Assembly (NCBI RefSeq): GCF_030503735.1
Contig: NZ_CP073096.1
Coordinates: forward strand, 1 to 64,000
Direction of reading: 5' to 3'
Length of the DNA: 64,000 nucleotides
Source: Corynebacterium tuberculostearicum
GTDB taxonomy: Bacteria > Actinomycetota > Actinomycetes > Mycobacteriales > Mycobacteriaceae
The notes under the pieces were generated by a model that had not been told where the DNA came from, made no database searches, and worked only from the letters and a program-made list of their open reading frames with translations. Below, piece by piece: positions 47,064 to 59,911 of the stretch; position 1 is the first letter of the stretch; the number at the start of each line of letters is the position of its first letter. The position numbers were made by a program, and so were the translations under genes.

Positions 47064-48566
47064 ATGGAGAAACACACATCTGACGTGGCAGCACAGGCCG
47101 CCGCGCCCACCCCGCAGAGCGGCGAACGCACATTCTTTGGCCACCCTTGGGGCTTGGCCAATCTCTTTGGCGTGGAAATGTGGGAGCGCTTTAGCTTCTA
47201 CGGCATGCAAGCACTTGTCTTGCTGTATATGTACTACGCCACCACTGATGGTGGACTTGGCTTGGATCGGGCTGATGCTACGTCGATCGTGGGTGCCTAC
47301 GGCGGCTTGGTGTACATGGCCTGCTTGTTGGCTTCTCTTGTCGCTGACCGTGTTTTGGGGGCCGAGCGCACGCTGTTCTATTCGGCCGTTCTGGTCATGG
47401 TCGGCCACCTCGCCCTGGCATTTATCCCTGCGGTAACTGGACTGGCCATCGGCCTAGTCCTGATTGCTGTCGGCTCTGGCGGCGTTAAGACCACTGCCCA
47501 GGTCGTGCTCGGCTCCATGTACACCCGCGATGACCCGCGTCGCGATGGTGGCTTCTCCATCTTCTATATGGGCGTCAATATCGGTGGTCTATTTGGTCCG
47601 CTAATTACCACTGCGCTGTGGGGCTGGAAGGGCTTCCACTGGGGCTTCGGAATCGCGGCAATTGGTATGGCGCTCGGCTTGATCCAATATTCCCTTATGC
47701 GCAAAACCACCATTAAGGATGCGGGGCACGAGGTGCCCAACCCGGCTAGCTCGAAGCAGCTGCTCATGGGCGGGGCGGTAGTTGCGGCCATTATCGTGGT
47801 CATGGTTGTGGCGCTGGCCACCGGCGCTATTCAGGTGGATTGGCTGTCCAATATCGTTACCGCGGTTGCTCTTGCTGCAGCAATCTATCTGTGGGCGCAG
47901 ATGTATACCTCGAATCTGGTCACCCGCGAGGAAAAGAACCGCCTGTTGGGCTTTATTCCGATGTTTATTTCCGGTGTTTTGTTCTTCGGCATCTTCCAGC
48001 AGCAGTTTACAGTGATGACGATTTATTCGGATGTGCGATTGGATCGCCATGTCTTTGGCTGGGAAGTTCCGCCATCACTGGTGCAATCCATTAACCCGAT
48101 CTTCATTGTCATTTTCTCTGCTGTCTTTGCAACGATGTGGACAAAGCTTGGGGATAGGCAGTGGTCCACCCCAGTGAAGTTCGGCGTAGCCAATATCGTC
48201 ATCGGCATCTCCTTGTTCTTCTTCCTGCCGTACTCGGGTGCGGCAGCGAACTCCACGCCGATGTATGTCATTATCCTCATTCTGTTCCTATTCACTATGG
48301 CGGAGCTCCTCCTGTCGCCGGTGGGTAACGCACTTGCTACGAAGGTGGCACCGGTGGCATTCCCGTCCCGCATGATGGCTGTATGGATGATGGCGGTTGC
48401 CATGGGTACGTCGTTGGCTGGTTCTCTAGCTAGCTTCTACAACCCGGATGATGCAGGTGCGGAGAATACCTTCTTTATCTCCCTTGGCGTTGTATCCATT
48501 GTGTTGGGTGTGATCCTGCTTGTTCTGAGCCGCTGGGTGGTAAAGAAGTTCTCCACCTTCCGCTAG
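47064..48566 (+). CDS. Proton-coupled oligopeptide transporter (POT/PTR2)
   Basis: 500 aa, 12-14 hydrophobic segments. Family motifs: the NLFGVEMWERFSFYGMQALVLLYMYY helix 1 with ExxERFxYY-type pattern, GGLVYMACLLASLVADRVLG, GSGGVKTTAQVVLGSMY and the FYMGVNIGGLFGPLITTALW helix. Imports di- and tripeptides with H+. A GATAAT sequence just upstream of the start and the TATAG upstream give a promoter right before the gene. It separates clpP1-P2 from clpX. Confidence 0.93.
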   Translation: MEKHTSDVAAQAAAPTPQSGERTFFGHPWGLANLFGVEMWERFSFYGMQALVLLYMYYATTDGGLGLDRADATSIVGAYGGLVYMACLLASLVADRVLGAERTLFYSAVLVMVGHLALAFIPAVTGLAIGLVLIAVGSGGVKTTAQVVLGSMYTRDDPRRDGGFSIFYMGVNIGGLFGPLITTALWGWKGFHWGFGIAAIGMALGLIQYSLMRKTTIKDAGHEVPNPASSKQLLMGGAVVAAIIVVMVVALATGAIQVDWLSNIVTAVALAAAIYLWAQMYTSNLVTREEKNRLLGFIPMFISGVLFFGIFQQQFTVMTIYSDVRLDRHVFGWEVPPSLVQSINPIFIVIFSAVFATMWTKLGDRQWSTPVKFGVANIVIGISLFFFLPYSGAAANSTPMYVIILILFLFTMAELLLSPVGNALATKVAPVAFPSRMMAVWMMAVAMGTSLAGSLASFYNPDDAGAENTFFISLGVVSIVLGVILLVLSRWVVKKFSTFR

Positions 48567-48588
48567 ATGCTGTAAAACACCCTTAAAT

Positions 48589-48636
48589 GGGAGGTATGCC
48601 GGCTTGATGGTGGCATACCTCCCTTAGTGGTTTTTA
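48589..48636 (+). terminator. Terminator after the POT transporter
   Basis: Perfect 12-bp stem GGGAGGTATGCC/GGCATACCTCCC, 11-nt loop, then a T-rich stretch (TTAGTGGTTTTTAT). Confidence 0.88.
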
Positions 48637-48733
48637 TCACTCAAACTGGGCGAGGGGGCTGGGAATTTAAATGCCATTAGCTGGGGAAATCTTTCATTGG
48701 AAAACTGGGAGAGCCGATTCCACACCTCGGTAG

Positions 48734-48750
48734 GTTAACTAAAGGTTAAC
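48734..48750. promoter_or_regulatory. Direct repeat GTTAAC-N5-GTTAAC upstream of the Pit transporter
   Basis: Two GTTAAC units with 11-bp period (GTTAACTAAAGGTTAAC), about 130 bp before the start at 48883. An 11-bp period is typical of PhoB/PhoP-type (OmpR family) response-regulator sites. The rest of the 48637-48882 gap is AT-rich and shows nothing else I can name. Confidence 0.5.
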
Positions 48751-48882
48751 CAAAGAAAACATTAAAGAAAAACAATTGTCTGTGGTCTTTGGCAGGAGTA
48801 TTGTGCATTTCGTCCGCGACGCGTCAAGGCGCCGTAGATGCGTATCGTGTTCATCATCTTTTCTTTCCAAGGGGCCAACGCT

Positions 48883-50187
48883 GTGACAGCGACTCTGATT
48901 ATCCTCGGCATTGTGGTGGTTACCGCTCTCGCCTTTGATTTTACGAACGGATTTCATGACACTGCCAACGCGATGGCCACGTCCATTGCCACTGGTGCCT
49001 TGCAACCTTTTACTGCGGTAGCAATCTCCGCAGTCCTCAACCTTGTCGGTGCCTTCCTTTCGGTCAACGTTGCTGCGACCGTGGCAAAAGGCATTGTGAA
49101 CCTTGATTCCTATGACCTTTCCGGTGCGGCCGCGGACACCGACGGCCAAGCACTGCTGATGGTGGTCTTCACCGGCCTTATCGGTGGCATCATTTGGAAC
49201 CTATTTACCTGGCTGCTGGGCATGCCCTCCAGTTCCTCTCACGCTTTGTTCGGCGGTCTCATCGGTGCTGCGTTCGCCGCTATGGGTTCGGCTGGTGTGG
49301 AGTGGTCCTCTATTGCCGGCAAGATTATTATCCCGGCTGTTGCCTCCCCAATTATCGCCGCGTTGGTATCTGCGTGCGCTACCTTCCTTATCTACTGGGT
49401 TACCAACACCATTCCGAATAAGGCTAAGAATGAACACTTCCGCCATGGCCAGATTGTCACCGCCTGCCTGGTGTCCCTGGCTCACGGCGCTGGTGATGCG
49501 CAGAAGACCATGGGTGTTATCTTCCTAGCGCTGGTTGCTTCTGGGCATGCGGTTGCCGACGCCCGCATTCCCACCTGGGTCATTATCTCCTGTGCCGTCG
49601 CCATTGCGGCCGGTACCTTGTCTGGCGGCTGGCGCGTTATCCGCACCCTGGGCAAAGGCCTGGTGGAGATCGAGTCCCCGCAGGGCATGGCCGCCGAGGC
49701 TACCTCCGCAGCGATTATCCTCACCTCTGCGACCGGTGGTATGGCACTGTCTACCACTCACGTGTCCACCGGTTCCATCCTGGGTACCGGCTTGGGTCGG
49801 CGGGGCGCCGAGGTTCGCTGGGGTGTGGCAATGCGCATGGTTTCCGCCTGGCTTATCACCCTGCCGTGCGCGGCTTTTGTAGGCTTTGCTACCTGGTGGC
49901 TGGCACACGGTGTCTCCTCCTTCACTAATGTGGCAACTGGTGCCATTGTGGATTTCGTCTTGTTGCTGGCCCTGGCCGGACTCATCGTCGTTCGTTCCCG
50001 CATGAGCCCAGTGGATGCCTCTAACGTGAATAACGATTGGGACCCGAACTCTGAGTCCGTGGATTCCTCCATGGGTGCCGGTGCCGGTTCTGACCGCAAG
50101 GAGCCAGTCGCTGCTGGTGCCGCTCCAGGTGCTGCTACTTATGCGGAGGAAGCTTCCGTGCCGTCTACTGCTCAAGAGGAGCGCTAA
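48883..50187 (+). CDS. Inorganic phosphate transporter (PiT family)
   Basis: 434 aa low-affinity phosphate/cation symporter. The two inverted-repeat signatures are clear: FDFTNGFHDTANAMATSIATGAL near the N-terminus and SLAHGAGDAQKTMGVIFLAL in the second half; WNLFTWLLGMPSSSSHALFGGLIGAA follows the first. GTG start at 48883 behind AAGGGG rather than the ATG at 48838. Acidic/Ala-rich C-terminal tail. Followed 3 bp later by a small membrane protein, same operon. Confidence 0.92.
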   Translation: MTATLIILGIVVVTALAFDFTNGFHDTANAMATSIATGALQPFTAVAISAVLNLVGAFLSVNVAATVAKGIVNLDSYDLSGAAADTDGQALLMVVFTGLIGGIIWNLFTWLLGMPSSSSHALFGGLIGAAFAAMGSAGVEWSSIAGKIIIPAVASPIIAALVSACATFLIYWVTNTIPNKAKNEHFRHGQIVTACLVSLAHGAGDAQKTMGVIFLALVASGHAVADARIPTWVIISCAVAIAAGTLSGGWRVIRTLGKGLVEIESPQGMAAEATSAAIILTSATGGMALSTTHVSTGSILGTGLGRRGAEVRWGVAMRMVSAWLITLPCAAFVGFATWWLAHGVSSFTNVATGAIVDFVLLLALAGLIVVRSRMSPVDASNVNNDWDPNSESVDSSMGAGAGSDRKEPVAAGAAPGAATYAEEASVPSTAQEER

Positions 50188-50190
50188 ATC

Positions 50191-50481
50191 ATGACCGCTG
50201 CAGAAATCTTTCAGTCCCTCGTTCAGGTTGCCGGCCTAGCATTGGTCTTTGGTGCTGGCATCCCGCTCCTTTTCTCCTTAGGCATGCGGTGCATGACTGG
50301 TGACCCTATTCGCGATGATAACGGCGTTGTCGTAGGCGATACGTCGGCAAGCACTCAGATGAAGGTGCTCGGCTGGACCGTCTACGCCGTATTGGCTGTA
50401 GTTATCCTCGTGGCCATTATGTGGATTGCCCGCGATACGCTGGACCACTACTTCGGCTTTACGCCGTTCGGTGACCTCTAG
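50191..50481 (+). CDS. Small membrane protein coupled to the phosphate transporter
   Basis: 96 aa with two membrane helices (FQSLVQVAGLALVFGAGIPLLFSLGM and VLGWTVYAVLAVVILVAIMWIA) and a short loop between (TGDPIRDDNGVVVGDTSAST). No known domain recognised. The 3-bp gap after the Pit gene suggests it is an accessory part of that transporter or its regulation. Confidence 0.75.
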   Translation: MTAAEIFQSLVQVAGLALVFGAGIPLLFSLGMRCMTGDPIRDDNGVVVGDTSASTQMKVLGWTVYAVLAVVILVAIMWIARDTLDHYFGFTPFGDL

Positions 50482-50539
50482 GCCCCACTGTTCGCTCGGG
50501 AGAAAACTTCTTCTGTGGTGCGCGGCACACTTTCCGTAA

Positions 50540-50556
50540 GTTAACAAAAGGTTAAC
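50540..50556. promoter_or_regulatory. Direct repeat GTTAAC-N5-GTTAAC upstream of the 84-aa protein
   Basis: GTTAACAAAAGGTTAAC, the same 17-bp arrangement as at 48734-48750, about 90 bp before the gene at 50645. Points to shared control of the Pit gene and this small gene. Confidence 0.5.
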
Positions 50557-50558
50557 TT

Positions 50559-50580
50559 TAAGCAACCTAAGGGTTGCTTA
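50559..50580. promoter_or_regulatory. 22-bp palindrome upstream of the 84-aa protein
   Basis: 9-bp arms TAAGCAACC and GGTTGCTTA around TAAG. No T-run, so an operator is more likely than a terminator. Regulator unknown. Confidence 0.45.
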
Positions 50581-50644
50581 GTGGTGGTGTGCCGCGTATA
50601 TTCTTCCCTATCAAACAGAGATGAGCCACATGGAGGTGTGAGTA

Positions 50645-50899
50645 ATGAACAAGATGCGTTCTTTGATGGACGGCATCGCTGATGCGTTCAAGGGCTCCAC
50701 CACTGGCACCGGCTTGGACACCGTTTCGAAAGCTCCGGTTCGTGCTTTGGTGGCAGAAACCCTGCTTGACGCTGATAAGACCCCTGCTACGACTAAGGAC
50801 GTTGCAGAGGCACTAGAAGCCGTCACTGGTCATGCACCGGATGAATACGAGATGCTCGACGCAGAACTTTTCCTGCTCGACTTCGACTGGCTGCAATAA
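50645..50899 (+). CDS. Conserved small protein of unknown function
   Basis: 84 aa, acidic C-terminal half (TTKDVAEALEAVTGHAPDEYEMLDAELFLLDFDWLQ), no signal or membrane helix. Preceded by GGAGGTG. Dedicated terminator behind and two regulatory repeats in front, so it is a single-gene transcript with its own control. Not recognised; it could be an adaptor or regulatory peptide. Confidence 0.7.
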   Translation: MNKMRSLMDGIADAFKGSTTGTGLDTVSKAPVRALVAETLLDADKTPATTKDVAEALEAVTGHAPDEYEMLDAELFLLDFDWLQ

Positions 50900-50920
50900 G
50901 TAGCCACTGAATGAAATCCT

Positions 50921-50962
50921 CACAAGGCCCCTTGTCGCGAAAGTGCGACAAGGGGCCTTGTG
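50921..50962 (+). terminator. Strong terminator after the 84-aa gene
   Basis: Perfect 18-bp stem beginning CACAAGGCCCCTTGTCGC with a 6-nt loop, followed by TTGTGTTG. Confidence 0.85.
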
Positions 50963-51002
50963 TTGTGTTGGCTGAGTAGAAGGGGGGCGTCGGCAAGCAG
51001 AG

Positions 51003-51770
51003 CTAGTCGCGCGGTGGCAAGATGGCTTCGGGGGTTTCGGGAAGGAGCTGGCCGCCGTCAATAATGAGGGTTTGGCCGGTGATGTAGCCTGCCTCCTTCG
51101 AAGCAAGGAAGGCCGCTGCGTTGCCGATATCGCGCGGGGTGCCAAGGCGGTGCAAGGGCACCGAACGTGTCATCTGGTCGAGGTACTCTTGGCCTTGGGC
51201 TTCGAGGCCCTCGGTAAGGATATTGCCGGGAAGGACGCCGTTGATGGTGATCCCATCGCGGGCGACTTCGAGCGCGGCCGAGCGCATAAATCCCTGCTGG
51301 GCGGCTTTGGATGCGCCATAGTGGGCCCAGCCGGGAAAGCCCGTGTGCGAGCCGGTAATAGACGTGGTAATCACGATGCGACCATAGCGGCGTTCCTGCA
51401 GGTAGGGGAGTGCTTCTTGGACCACCTTAAAGGTGCCGTGGGTATTGATGGCAAACATGGCCTCCCACTGCTCATCGGTCATCTCTGCCAGCGGGCAATT
51501 GGGGAAGACGCCGGCATTGGAACAGACGATATCGAACCCGCCGTGCTCAGAAACGACCTGGCGGTACATGTCTTTGACCGAAGCGCGGTCGGTTACATCC
51601 ACACGCACGGCGCTGGCGCCTAGCTCCTTGGCAGTGGCGGTGGCGTGGTCGAGGTTGATATCGGCGATGATGACGGTGGCGCCGGCCTCTCGCAGCGAGG
51701 CGACGATGCCGCGGCCTATGCCGGACGCACCGCCGGTGACAATGGCTACGCGGTCTGTGAGATCGAACAT
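51003..51770 (-). CDS. Short-chain dehydrogenase/reductase (FabG-like)
   Basis: 255 aa: MFDLTDRVAIVTGGASGIGRGI nucleotide loop, CSNAG, ITTSITG with the catalytic Ser, and YGASKAAQQGFMRSAALEVA with Tyr-Lys; ends TGQTLIIDGGQLLPE as in 3-oxoacyl-ACP reductase/gluconate dehydrogenase-like SDRs. Start at 51770 fits the conserved N-terminus; the longer frame to 51857 does not. Substrate unknown. Confidence 0.88.
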   Translation of the reverse strand: MFDLTDRVAIVTGGASGIGRGIVASLREAGATVIIADINLDHATATAKELGASAVRVDVTDRASVKDMYRQVVSEHGGFDIVCSNAGVFPNCPLAEMTDEQWEAMFAINTHGTFKVVQEALPYLQERRYGRIVITTSITGSHTGFPGWAHYGASKAAQQGFMRSAALEVARDGITINGVLPGNILTEGLEAQGQEYLDQMTRSVPLHRLGTPRDIGNAAAFLASKEAGYITGQTLIIDGGQLLPETPEAILPPRD

Positions 51771-51994
51771 GATGCTCCTGTTCTTGAGAGGGTGAAATGC
51801 GGGTTCACCTCCCAGTCTAGCCTTCACGGGGGCGGAAAACACCGGGAAATTCGCCACGCGGAAGGGAATGAATGAAGGGCCTGTCGGATTGATTTACTAA
51901 GGTAGAAACAGATGAAGTTGGAGCCGCTCGGAAGGGTAGAATCGTCTTTCCGTATATGAGTAGCGGTAACGAAAAGCGAGTGTGAAAGAACTTA

Positions 51995-53290
51995 ATGGCA
52001 CGTATGCAAGAAAGCGCTGACCTGCTCAAGTGTTCCTTTTGTGGCAAGAGTCAGAAACAGGTGAAAAAGCTCATCGCCGGCGGCGGTGTCTACATCTGTG
52101 ATGAGTGCATCGAGCTATGCAATGAGATCATCGAAGAAGAACTGGGCCAAGAACAGGCACAGGAATCCTCCGATGCGGAGGTGCGCCTGCCTCGGCCCTC
52201 GCAGATTTCCGCCTTTCTGGATAAGTACGTCATTGGCCAGGACAAGGCCAAGCGCGTGCTGTCCGTGGCGGTCTACAACCACTACAAGCGCATCAAGGCG
52301 GAGGAGTCCGCTGCGCTAGACGCCCGCCGCAAGAAAGCCGAGGGCGATGAGGTGGAGATCTCCAAATCCAATATCTTGATGTTGGGACCTACCGGTTCCG
52401 GTAAGACTTACTTGGCGCAGACCTTGGCCCGGCTTCTCGACGTGCCCTTTGCCATCGCTGATGCCACCAGCCTCACCGAGGCCGGCTACGTGGGCGAAGA
52501 CGTGGAAAATATCCTGTTGAAGCTGCTGCAGGCCGCGGACTTTGACGTGGAGCGCGCACAGCGCGGCATCATCTACGTCGACGAGGTGGACAAGATTTCC
52601 CGCAAGTCAGAGAACCCGTCCATTACCCGCGACGTGTCCGGTGAGGGCGTGCAGCAGGCCCTGCTGAAGATCCTGGAAGGCACCGTGGCGGCCATCCCGC
52701 CACAAGGCGGGCGCAAGCACCCGAACCAGGAGTTTATCCAGCTGGATACCTCCAATATTTTGTTCATCGTCGCCGGTGCTTTCGCAGGCCTGGACCAGGT
52801 CATTGCGGATCGCGTGGGCAAGAAGGGGGTAGGCTTTGGCGCCAACTTGGATACCAAGGACGAGCGCGAAAAGGTCGACCTCTTCTCCCAGGTGCGCCCA
52901 GAAGACCTAGTGAAGTTCGGGCTCATCCCAGAATTCATCGGCCGCCTTCCTGTCGTGGCCACGGTAGATAACCTGGACCGTGAATCCCTGGTCAAGGTGC
53001 TCACCGAGCCAAAGAATTCCCTGGTCAAGCAGTACAGCCGTCTCTTTGAGATGGATGACTGCGAACTAGAAATCGAGCCGGCGGCATTAGATGCTATTGC
53101 GGAGCTTGCCTTGGAGCGCAAGACGGGTGCACGTGGTTTGCGCGCCATTATGGAAGAGCTGCTGGTCCCGGTCATGTACGATCTGCCGGATCGCGAGGAT
53201 ATCGCCACGGTGCACATCACCCCAGAGTGCGTGACCGAGGGCGCAGAGCCGCAGTTTAGCTATACGGACGAGGCCAAGGAATCCGCCTAA
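51995..53290 (+). CDS. clpX: ATP-dependent Clp protease ATP-binding subunit ClpX
   Basis: 431 aa unfoldase. N-terminal zinc domain with four Cys ([17 protein letters not shown] ... [10 protein letters not shown]), Walker A GPTGSGKT, Walker [11 protein letters not shown], and the IGF-like ClpP loop region (here in [10 protein letters not shown]). C-terminal domain [21 protein letters not shown]. It feeds substrates to ClpP1P2 encoded 5 kb upstream. Start after GAAAGAA. Confidence 0.96.
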   Translation: MARMQESADLLKCSFCGKSQKQVKKLIAGGGVYICDECIELCNEIIEEELGQEQAQESSDAEVRLPRPSQISAFLDKYVIGQDKAKRVLSVAVYNHYKRIKAEESAALDARRKKAEGDEVEISKSNILMLGPTGSGKTYLAQTLARLLDVPFAIADATSLTEAGYVGEDVENILLKLLQAADFDVERAQRGIIYVDEVDKISRKSENPSITRDVSGEGVQQALLKILEGTVAAIPPQGGRKHPNQEFIQLDTSNILFIVAGAFAGLDQVIADRVGKKGVGFGANLDTKDEREKVDLFSQVRPEDLVKFGLIPEFIGRLPVVATVDNLDRESLVKVLTEPKNSLVKQYSRLFEMDDCELEIEPAALDAIAELALERKTGARGLRAIMEELLVPVMYDLPDREDIATVHITPECVTEGAEPQFSYTDEAKESA

Positions 53291-53301
53291 GCCCGCGCCG
53301 G

Positions 53302-54066
53302 CTACTCCTCGCTGTAGATATCCTGCGGCGAGGCCTCGTCGCCCTCCTTTGTATCGAAAGAGGAAGACGTGAGGTAGGACTCGTAGCCTGAGTCCGGAAT
53401 ATTGGCGGTCAAAAACGCCAGCACAGCATCGACGGTGAGCCTATGCATGCCGTCGATATTTTCTTGGGTATTGAAGTTTACCCCCAGCATGTTTTCCACC
53501 ATCACCTGGTTGGTCACGCGGTATACGGTCAACGAGGAAATGAGGGTAAAGATGTCATTGGCAGAAATACCCGGGCGGAAGGCGCCGGCGTCCTGGCCCA
53601 GGAGCAGCAGGCGGTCGAGATGGAGGGCGACCCCGGCGACGTCGGCAACCGCTTGCTGAGCTGGGTCCACAATCTGCTGGTTGGTCTCCCACACCAACAT
53701 GCGGATGGCCTCCGGGTTGGCTACGCGTTCGCGGAAGAGCCAATCCACCAGTTTGCGCACGCCCTCGACCGGAACCGTGGTATCGATTTCCAGGGCATCC
53801 TCGGGCGGGTTAAGGCGCTGCGCGGCGGTGCTCAGCGCACGCAGGTATAGGCCCTTCTTATCGCCAAAGTGATAATGAATCATGCGCTTGGACATGCCGG
53901 ATTCCTGGGCGATGGAATCCAGCTTGGTTTCTGCAAAACCGCAGCGGGAAAACTGCTTGATCGCAACGTCCACCACGGAGTCAATGCTGACGGATTCCGC
54001 GTGGGCAGCGTGAGGAGAATCCGCCTGGCCTGCAGTCTGCAGTGGGTCAGTATTCTCAGTGCTCAT
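53302..54066 (-). CDS. TetR-family regulator
   Basis: 254 aa. HTH SRCGFAETKLDSIAQESGMSKRMIHYHFGDKKGLYLRAL with the usual YHFGDKKGL recognition end; helical ligand domain after it, and an acidic C-terminal tail (SSSFDTKEGDEASPQDIYSEE). Convergent with clpX and divergent from mdh with a 370-bp gap, so it may regulate itself and possibly mdh. Ligand unknown. Confidence 0.88.
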   Translation of the reverse strand: MSTENTDPLQTAGQADSPHAAHAESVSIDSVVDVAIKQFSRCGFAETKLDSIAQESGMSKRMIHYHFGDKKGLYLRALSTAAQRLNPPEDALEIDTTVPVEGVRKLVDWLFRERVANPEAIRMLVWETNQQIVDPAQQAVADVAGVALHLDRLLLLGQDAGAFRPGISANDIFTLISSLTVYRVTNQVMVENMLGVNFNTQENIDGMHRLTVDAVLAFLTANIPDSGYESYLTSSSFDTKEGDEASPQDIYSEE

Positions 54067-54436
54067 TGCGTATGTCCTTAATCCTTGCGGCGCGGCGGTG
54101 GCGCGGTGAACTGATATCTAACGATGCGGAAGTGGGAGGTCCCCTATGCAATTTGGGTGTGTGGAGTGGGGGAGTGCCCCGCTTTTCCTTTTCCTATCAT
54201 GCCCGATTACTCACCCCGTGCGGGAGTTTCTGGTCCATTGGGGGCGTTAATTTGGAGGTAAATGGGGGTGATTTAACGCAAGTTCACTGTCTTTTCCCTC
54301 CAAAAGAGGGGTCTAAATTCACAGCGCGCGAGCCGGCGGTGGGGCTAAGCTCGGTAGTGGATACATCCAGTGGTGGCGCAAGCAGTAAAGCTCGCGTGCA
54401 CCGCCCCCGTTGCAGCCATTGAGGAGGCTTAAAAAC
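54067..54436. other. Gene-free gap between the TetR gene and mdh
   Basis: 370 bp holding the two divergent promoters. Besides the GGAGG ribosome site of mdh at the end and a short inverted stretch around 54298-54310 (CTCCAAAAGAGG), I see no operator or RNA that I can support. Confidence 0.5.
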
Positions 54437-54499
54437 ATGACACAGCCCGTCAAAGTCACTGTTACCGGTGCCGCCGGCAATATTGCATACTCGCTGCTG
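54437..54499 (+). pseudogene. mdh: Malate dehydrogenase, 5' fragment (interrupted)
   Basis: First 21 codons (MTQPVKVTVTGAAGNIAYSLL) with the GGAGG site upstream. They contain the NAD-binding GAAGNIAYS loop. The frame is broken here by the IS30-type element, after which the gene continues in phase at 56223 with [10 protein letters not shown]. Joined, the two parts give 316 aa, the normal Mdh length. As it stands no full protein can be made. Confidence 0.93.
54497..54499. repeat. Target-site duplication of the IS30-type element
   Basis: CTG, repeated at 56220-56222; removing the IS and one copy restores the mdh codons Leu-Leu-Trp. Confidence 0.7.
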
Positions 54500-57110
<2,611 letters not shown>

Positions 57111-57190
57111 AACACACCCGGTGCGCGCTTTAGCCACGGCGCGCACCCTGCCTGGCTGAGCCGGTTGACGTGCAAGGTAGAATCGGCCAG

Positions 57191-59911
57191 GTGACTGAGC
57201 AAAATAATGAGCAATTAGTTGGTACCAACCGCGCCGATGCGCTGCCCAAGTCTTGGCAGCCGCAGGCCGTAGAGAAGGACCTCTATGAGGGCTGGGTAGA
57301 AAAGGGCTACTTCACCCCGGATGCGAATTCGGAGGCCGAGCCTTATTCCATCGTGCTACCGCCGCCGAACGTGACCGGCCAGCTGCACATGGGCCACGCC
57401 TTGGACCACACGCTGATTGATTCCATTATCCGCCGCAAGCGCATGCAGGGCTACGCCACCCTGTGGCTGCCCGGTGCCGATCATGCCGGCATTGCTACCC
57501 AGACCAAGGTCGAGGCCAAGCTCAAGGAGGCCGAGGGTAAGAAGCGCTGGGACTATGAGCGTGAAGAATTCATTGACAAGGTCTGGGAATGGAAGGAGCA
57601 GTACGGCGGCACCATCCAGAACCAGATGCGCGCCATCGGTGACTCCGTGGACTGGTCCCGCGAGCGCTTCACCTTGGATGATGGCCTCTCCCGCGCCGTA
57701 CAGACCATCTTTAAGAACCTCTACGATGAGGGCATGATCTACCAGGCCAACCGCTTGGTGAACTGGTCTCCGGTGCTCGAGACCGCCGTCTCCGATATCG
57801 AGGTCGTCTACAAAGACGTCGAGGGCGAGCTGGTGTCCATCCGCTATGGCTCGCTCAATGACGATGAACCGCACCTCATCGTGGCCACCACCCGTGTGGA
57901 GACCATGCTGGGTGACGTCGCCATTGCCGTCCACCCAGACGATGAGTGCTACGCCGACTTGGTAGGCAAGGAGCTGCCGCACCCATTCCGTGATGACCTA
58001 AAACTTAAGATCATCGCCGATGATTACGTGGACATGGAATTCGGTACCGGCGCGGTGAAGATCACCCCGGCCCACGATCCGAATGACTACGCAATGGGCA
58101 CCCGCCACAACTTGGAGATGCCTACCGTTATCGATACCACCGGCCACATTGCCAATACTGGCACCCGCTTCGACGGACTGACCCGCGAGGAAGCACGCGT
58201 GGAGATCCGCGAGGCGCTGCGCGAGCAGGGCCGCATTGTCAAGGAAATCCGCCCGTACGTCCACTCCGTGGGCCACTCGGAGCGCTCCGGCGAGCCTATC
58301 GAGCCGCGCCTGTCCTTGCAGTGGTTCGTGGACGTGGCCAAGATGGCCAAGGCCTCTGGCGACGCCGTGCGTGAGGGCGATACCACCTTGCACCCGCAGT
58401 CGCTCGAGCCCCGTTACTTTGAGTGGGTCGATGACATGCACGATTGGTGCATTTCTCGCCAGCTGTGGTGGGGCCACCGCATTCCTATCTGGTACGGGCC
58501 GGAGGGCGAGGATGGCCAGCGAGACATCGTCTGTGTCGGCCCTGATGAGGAGCCGCCGGCAGGATACGAGCAGGATCCGGACGTGCTGGATACTTGGTTC
58601 TCCTCCGCGCTGTGGCCATTTTCTACTCTGGGCTGGCCGGAAAAGACCCCGGATCTAGAGAAGTTCTATCCCACCAACGTGCTGGTTACGGCCTATGACA
58701 TCTTATTCTTCTGGGTGGCCCGCATGATGATGTTCGGTACCTTTGCCGGCACCCACACCCCGGATCTTTTGGGTGAGGGCACCGATGGTCGCCCGCAGGT
58801 TCCGTTCAAGGATCTGTACCTGCACGGCTTGGTGCGCGATGAGCAGGGCCGCAAGATGTCCAAGTCCTTGGGCAATGGTATTGACCCGATGGATTGGGTA
58901 CGCGATTACGGCGCGGACGCACTGCGCTTTACCCTGGCGCGCGGCGCCAACCCGGGCGTCGATTTGCCGTTGGGATCCGACGCTGCTGCTGCCGCCCGCA
59001 ACTTTGCCACCAAGTTGTTCAACGCCACCAAGTTCGCGCTCATGAATGGCGCGGGTGTGGCTGCGCTGCCGAACCGCGAGGAGCTTAGCGACGCCGACCG
59101 CTGGATCCTCGACCGCGCCGAAGAGGTTCGCGCCAAGGTGGATGCCTACCTGGATGACTACCAATTTGCCAAGGCCAACGAGCTGCTCTACCACTTCACC
59201 TGGGACGAGCTATGTGACTGGTACTTGGAGATTGCCAAGACACAGATCCCGCGCGATGGTATGAGCGAGCAGGGCCGCAATACCCAGATTGTGCTGGGCC
59301 GCGTGCTAGACGTCGTATTGCGCCTGCTGCACCCGACCATGCCTTTCGTCACCGAGGTGCTCTGGAAGGCCTTGACCGGCGGCGAGTCCATCGTCGTGGC
59401 ACCGTGGCCTACCGTTGCCGATACCAATGGTGGCGCCACCAAGGACGAGGTGGCCGCCCGCCGCATTGAAGATGCCGATAAACTCATCACCGAGCTGCGC
59501 CGCTTCCGCTCTGACCAGGGTGTAAAGCCTTCCCAAAAGGTACCGGGCCGCCTCGACTTCGCCGCAGCGGATCTAGCCGGCCAAGAGGAACTGGTGCGCA
59601 ACCTGGCTAATACCACCGCCCCAGGTGAGGATTTCGATCCTTCCGCCTCCATCGAGGTGCGCCTTTCCCAGGCCACCGTCGAAGTCACTCTGGATACCCA
59701 CGGTGCCGTGGACGTAGAAGCCGAACGCAAACGCCTAGAAAAGGACTTGGCCAAGGCCAATAAGGAACTAGAGCAGACCGGCAAGAAGCTGGGCAATGAA
59801 AACTTCTTGTCCAAGGCGCCGGAAGAAGTGGTCAATAAGATCAAGGATCGCCAGCAGGTCGCCCGCGAAGAGGTCGAGCGCATCACCAGCCGTTTGGAGG
59901 GGCTGAAGTAG
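57191..59911 (+). CDS. valS: Valyl-tRNA synthetase
   Basis: 906 aa class I synthetase. HIGH-type signature [17 protein letters not shown] near residue 60, editing (CP1) domain in the middle, KMSKS as [14 protein letters not shown], anticodon-binding helices, and a C-terminal coiled coil ([28 protein letters not shown]). A TAGAAT box exactly 7 nt before the GTG at 57191 suggests a leaderless start there rather than at 57170. Overlaps folC by 1 bp (TAGTG), so the two are coupled. Confidence 0.96.
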   Translation: MTEQNNEQLVGTNRADALPKSWQPQAVEKDLYEGWVEKGYFTPDANSEAEPYSIVLPPPNVTGQLHMGHALDHTLIDSIIRRKRMQGYATLWLPGADHAGIATQTKVEAKLKEAEGKKRWDYEREEFIDKVWEWKEQYGGTIQNQMRAIGDSVDWSRERFTLDDGLSRAVQTIFKNLYDEGMIYQANRLVNWSPVLETAVSDIEVVYKDVEGELVSIRYGSLNDDEPHLIVATTRVETMLGDVAIAVHPDDECYADLVGKELPHPFRDDLKLKIIADDYVDMEFGTGAVKITPAHDPNDYAMGTRHNLEMPTVIDTTGHIANTGTRFDGLTREEARVEIREALREQGRIVKEIRPYVHSVGHSERSGEPIEPRLSLQWFVDVAKMAKASGDAVREGDTTLHPQSLEPRYFEWVDDMHDWCISRQLWWGHRIPIWYGPEGEDGQRDIVCVGPDEEPPAGYEQDPDVLDTWFSSALWPFSTLGWPEKTPDLEKFYPTNVLVTAYDILFFWVARMMMFGTFAGTHTPDLLGEGTDGRPQVPFKDLYLHGLVRDEQGRKMSKSLGNGIDPMDWVRDYGADALRFTLARGANPGVDLPLGSDAAAAARNFATKLFNATKFALMNGAGVAALPNREELSDADRWILDRAEEVRAKVDAYLDDYQFAKANELLYHFTWDELCDWYLEIAKTQIPRDGMSEQGRNTQIVLGRVLDVVLRLLHPTMPFVTEVLWKALTGGESIVVAPWPTVADTNGGATKDEVAARRIEDADKLITELRRFRSDQGVKPSQKVPGRLDFAAADLAGQEELVRNLANTTAPGEDFDPSASIEVRLSQATVEVTLDTHGAVDVEAERKRLEKDLAKANKELEQTGKKLGNENFLSKAPEEVVNKIKDRQQVAREEVERITSRLEGLK

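Noticed and set aside
50559..50580. DtxR iron box
   Set aside because: Palindrome arms TAAGCAACC do not match the TTAGGTTAG-type DtxR half site.
54437..54470. Programmed frameshift or true gene end of mdh
   Set aside because: The inverted repeats, CTG duplication and exact in-phase continuation at 56223 show a simple IS insertion.
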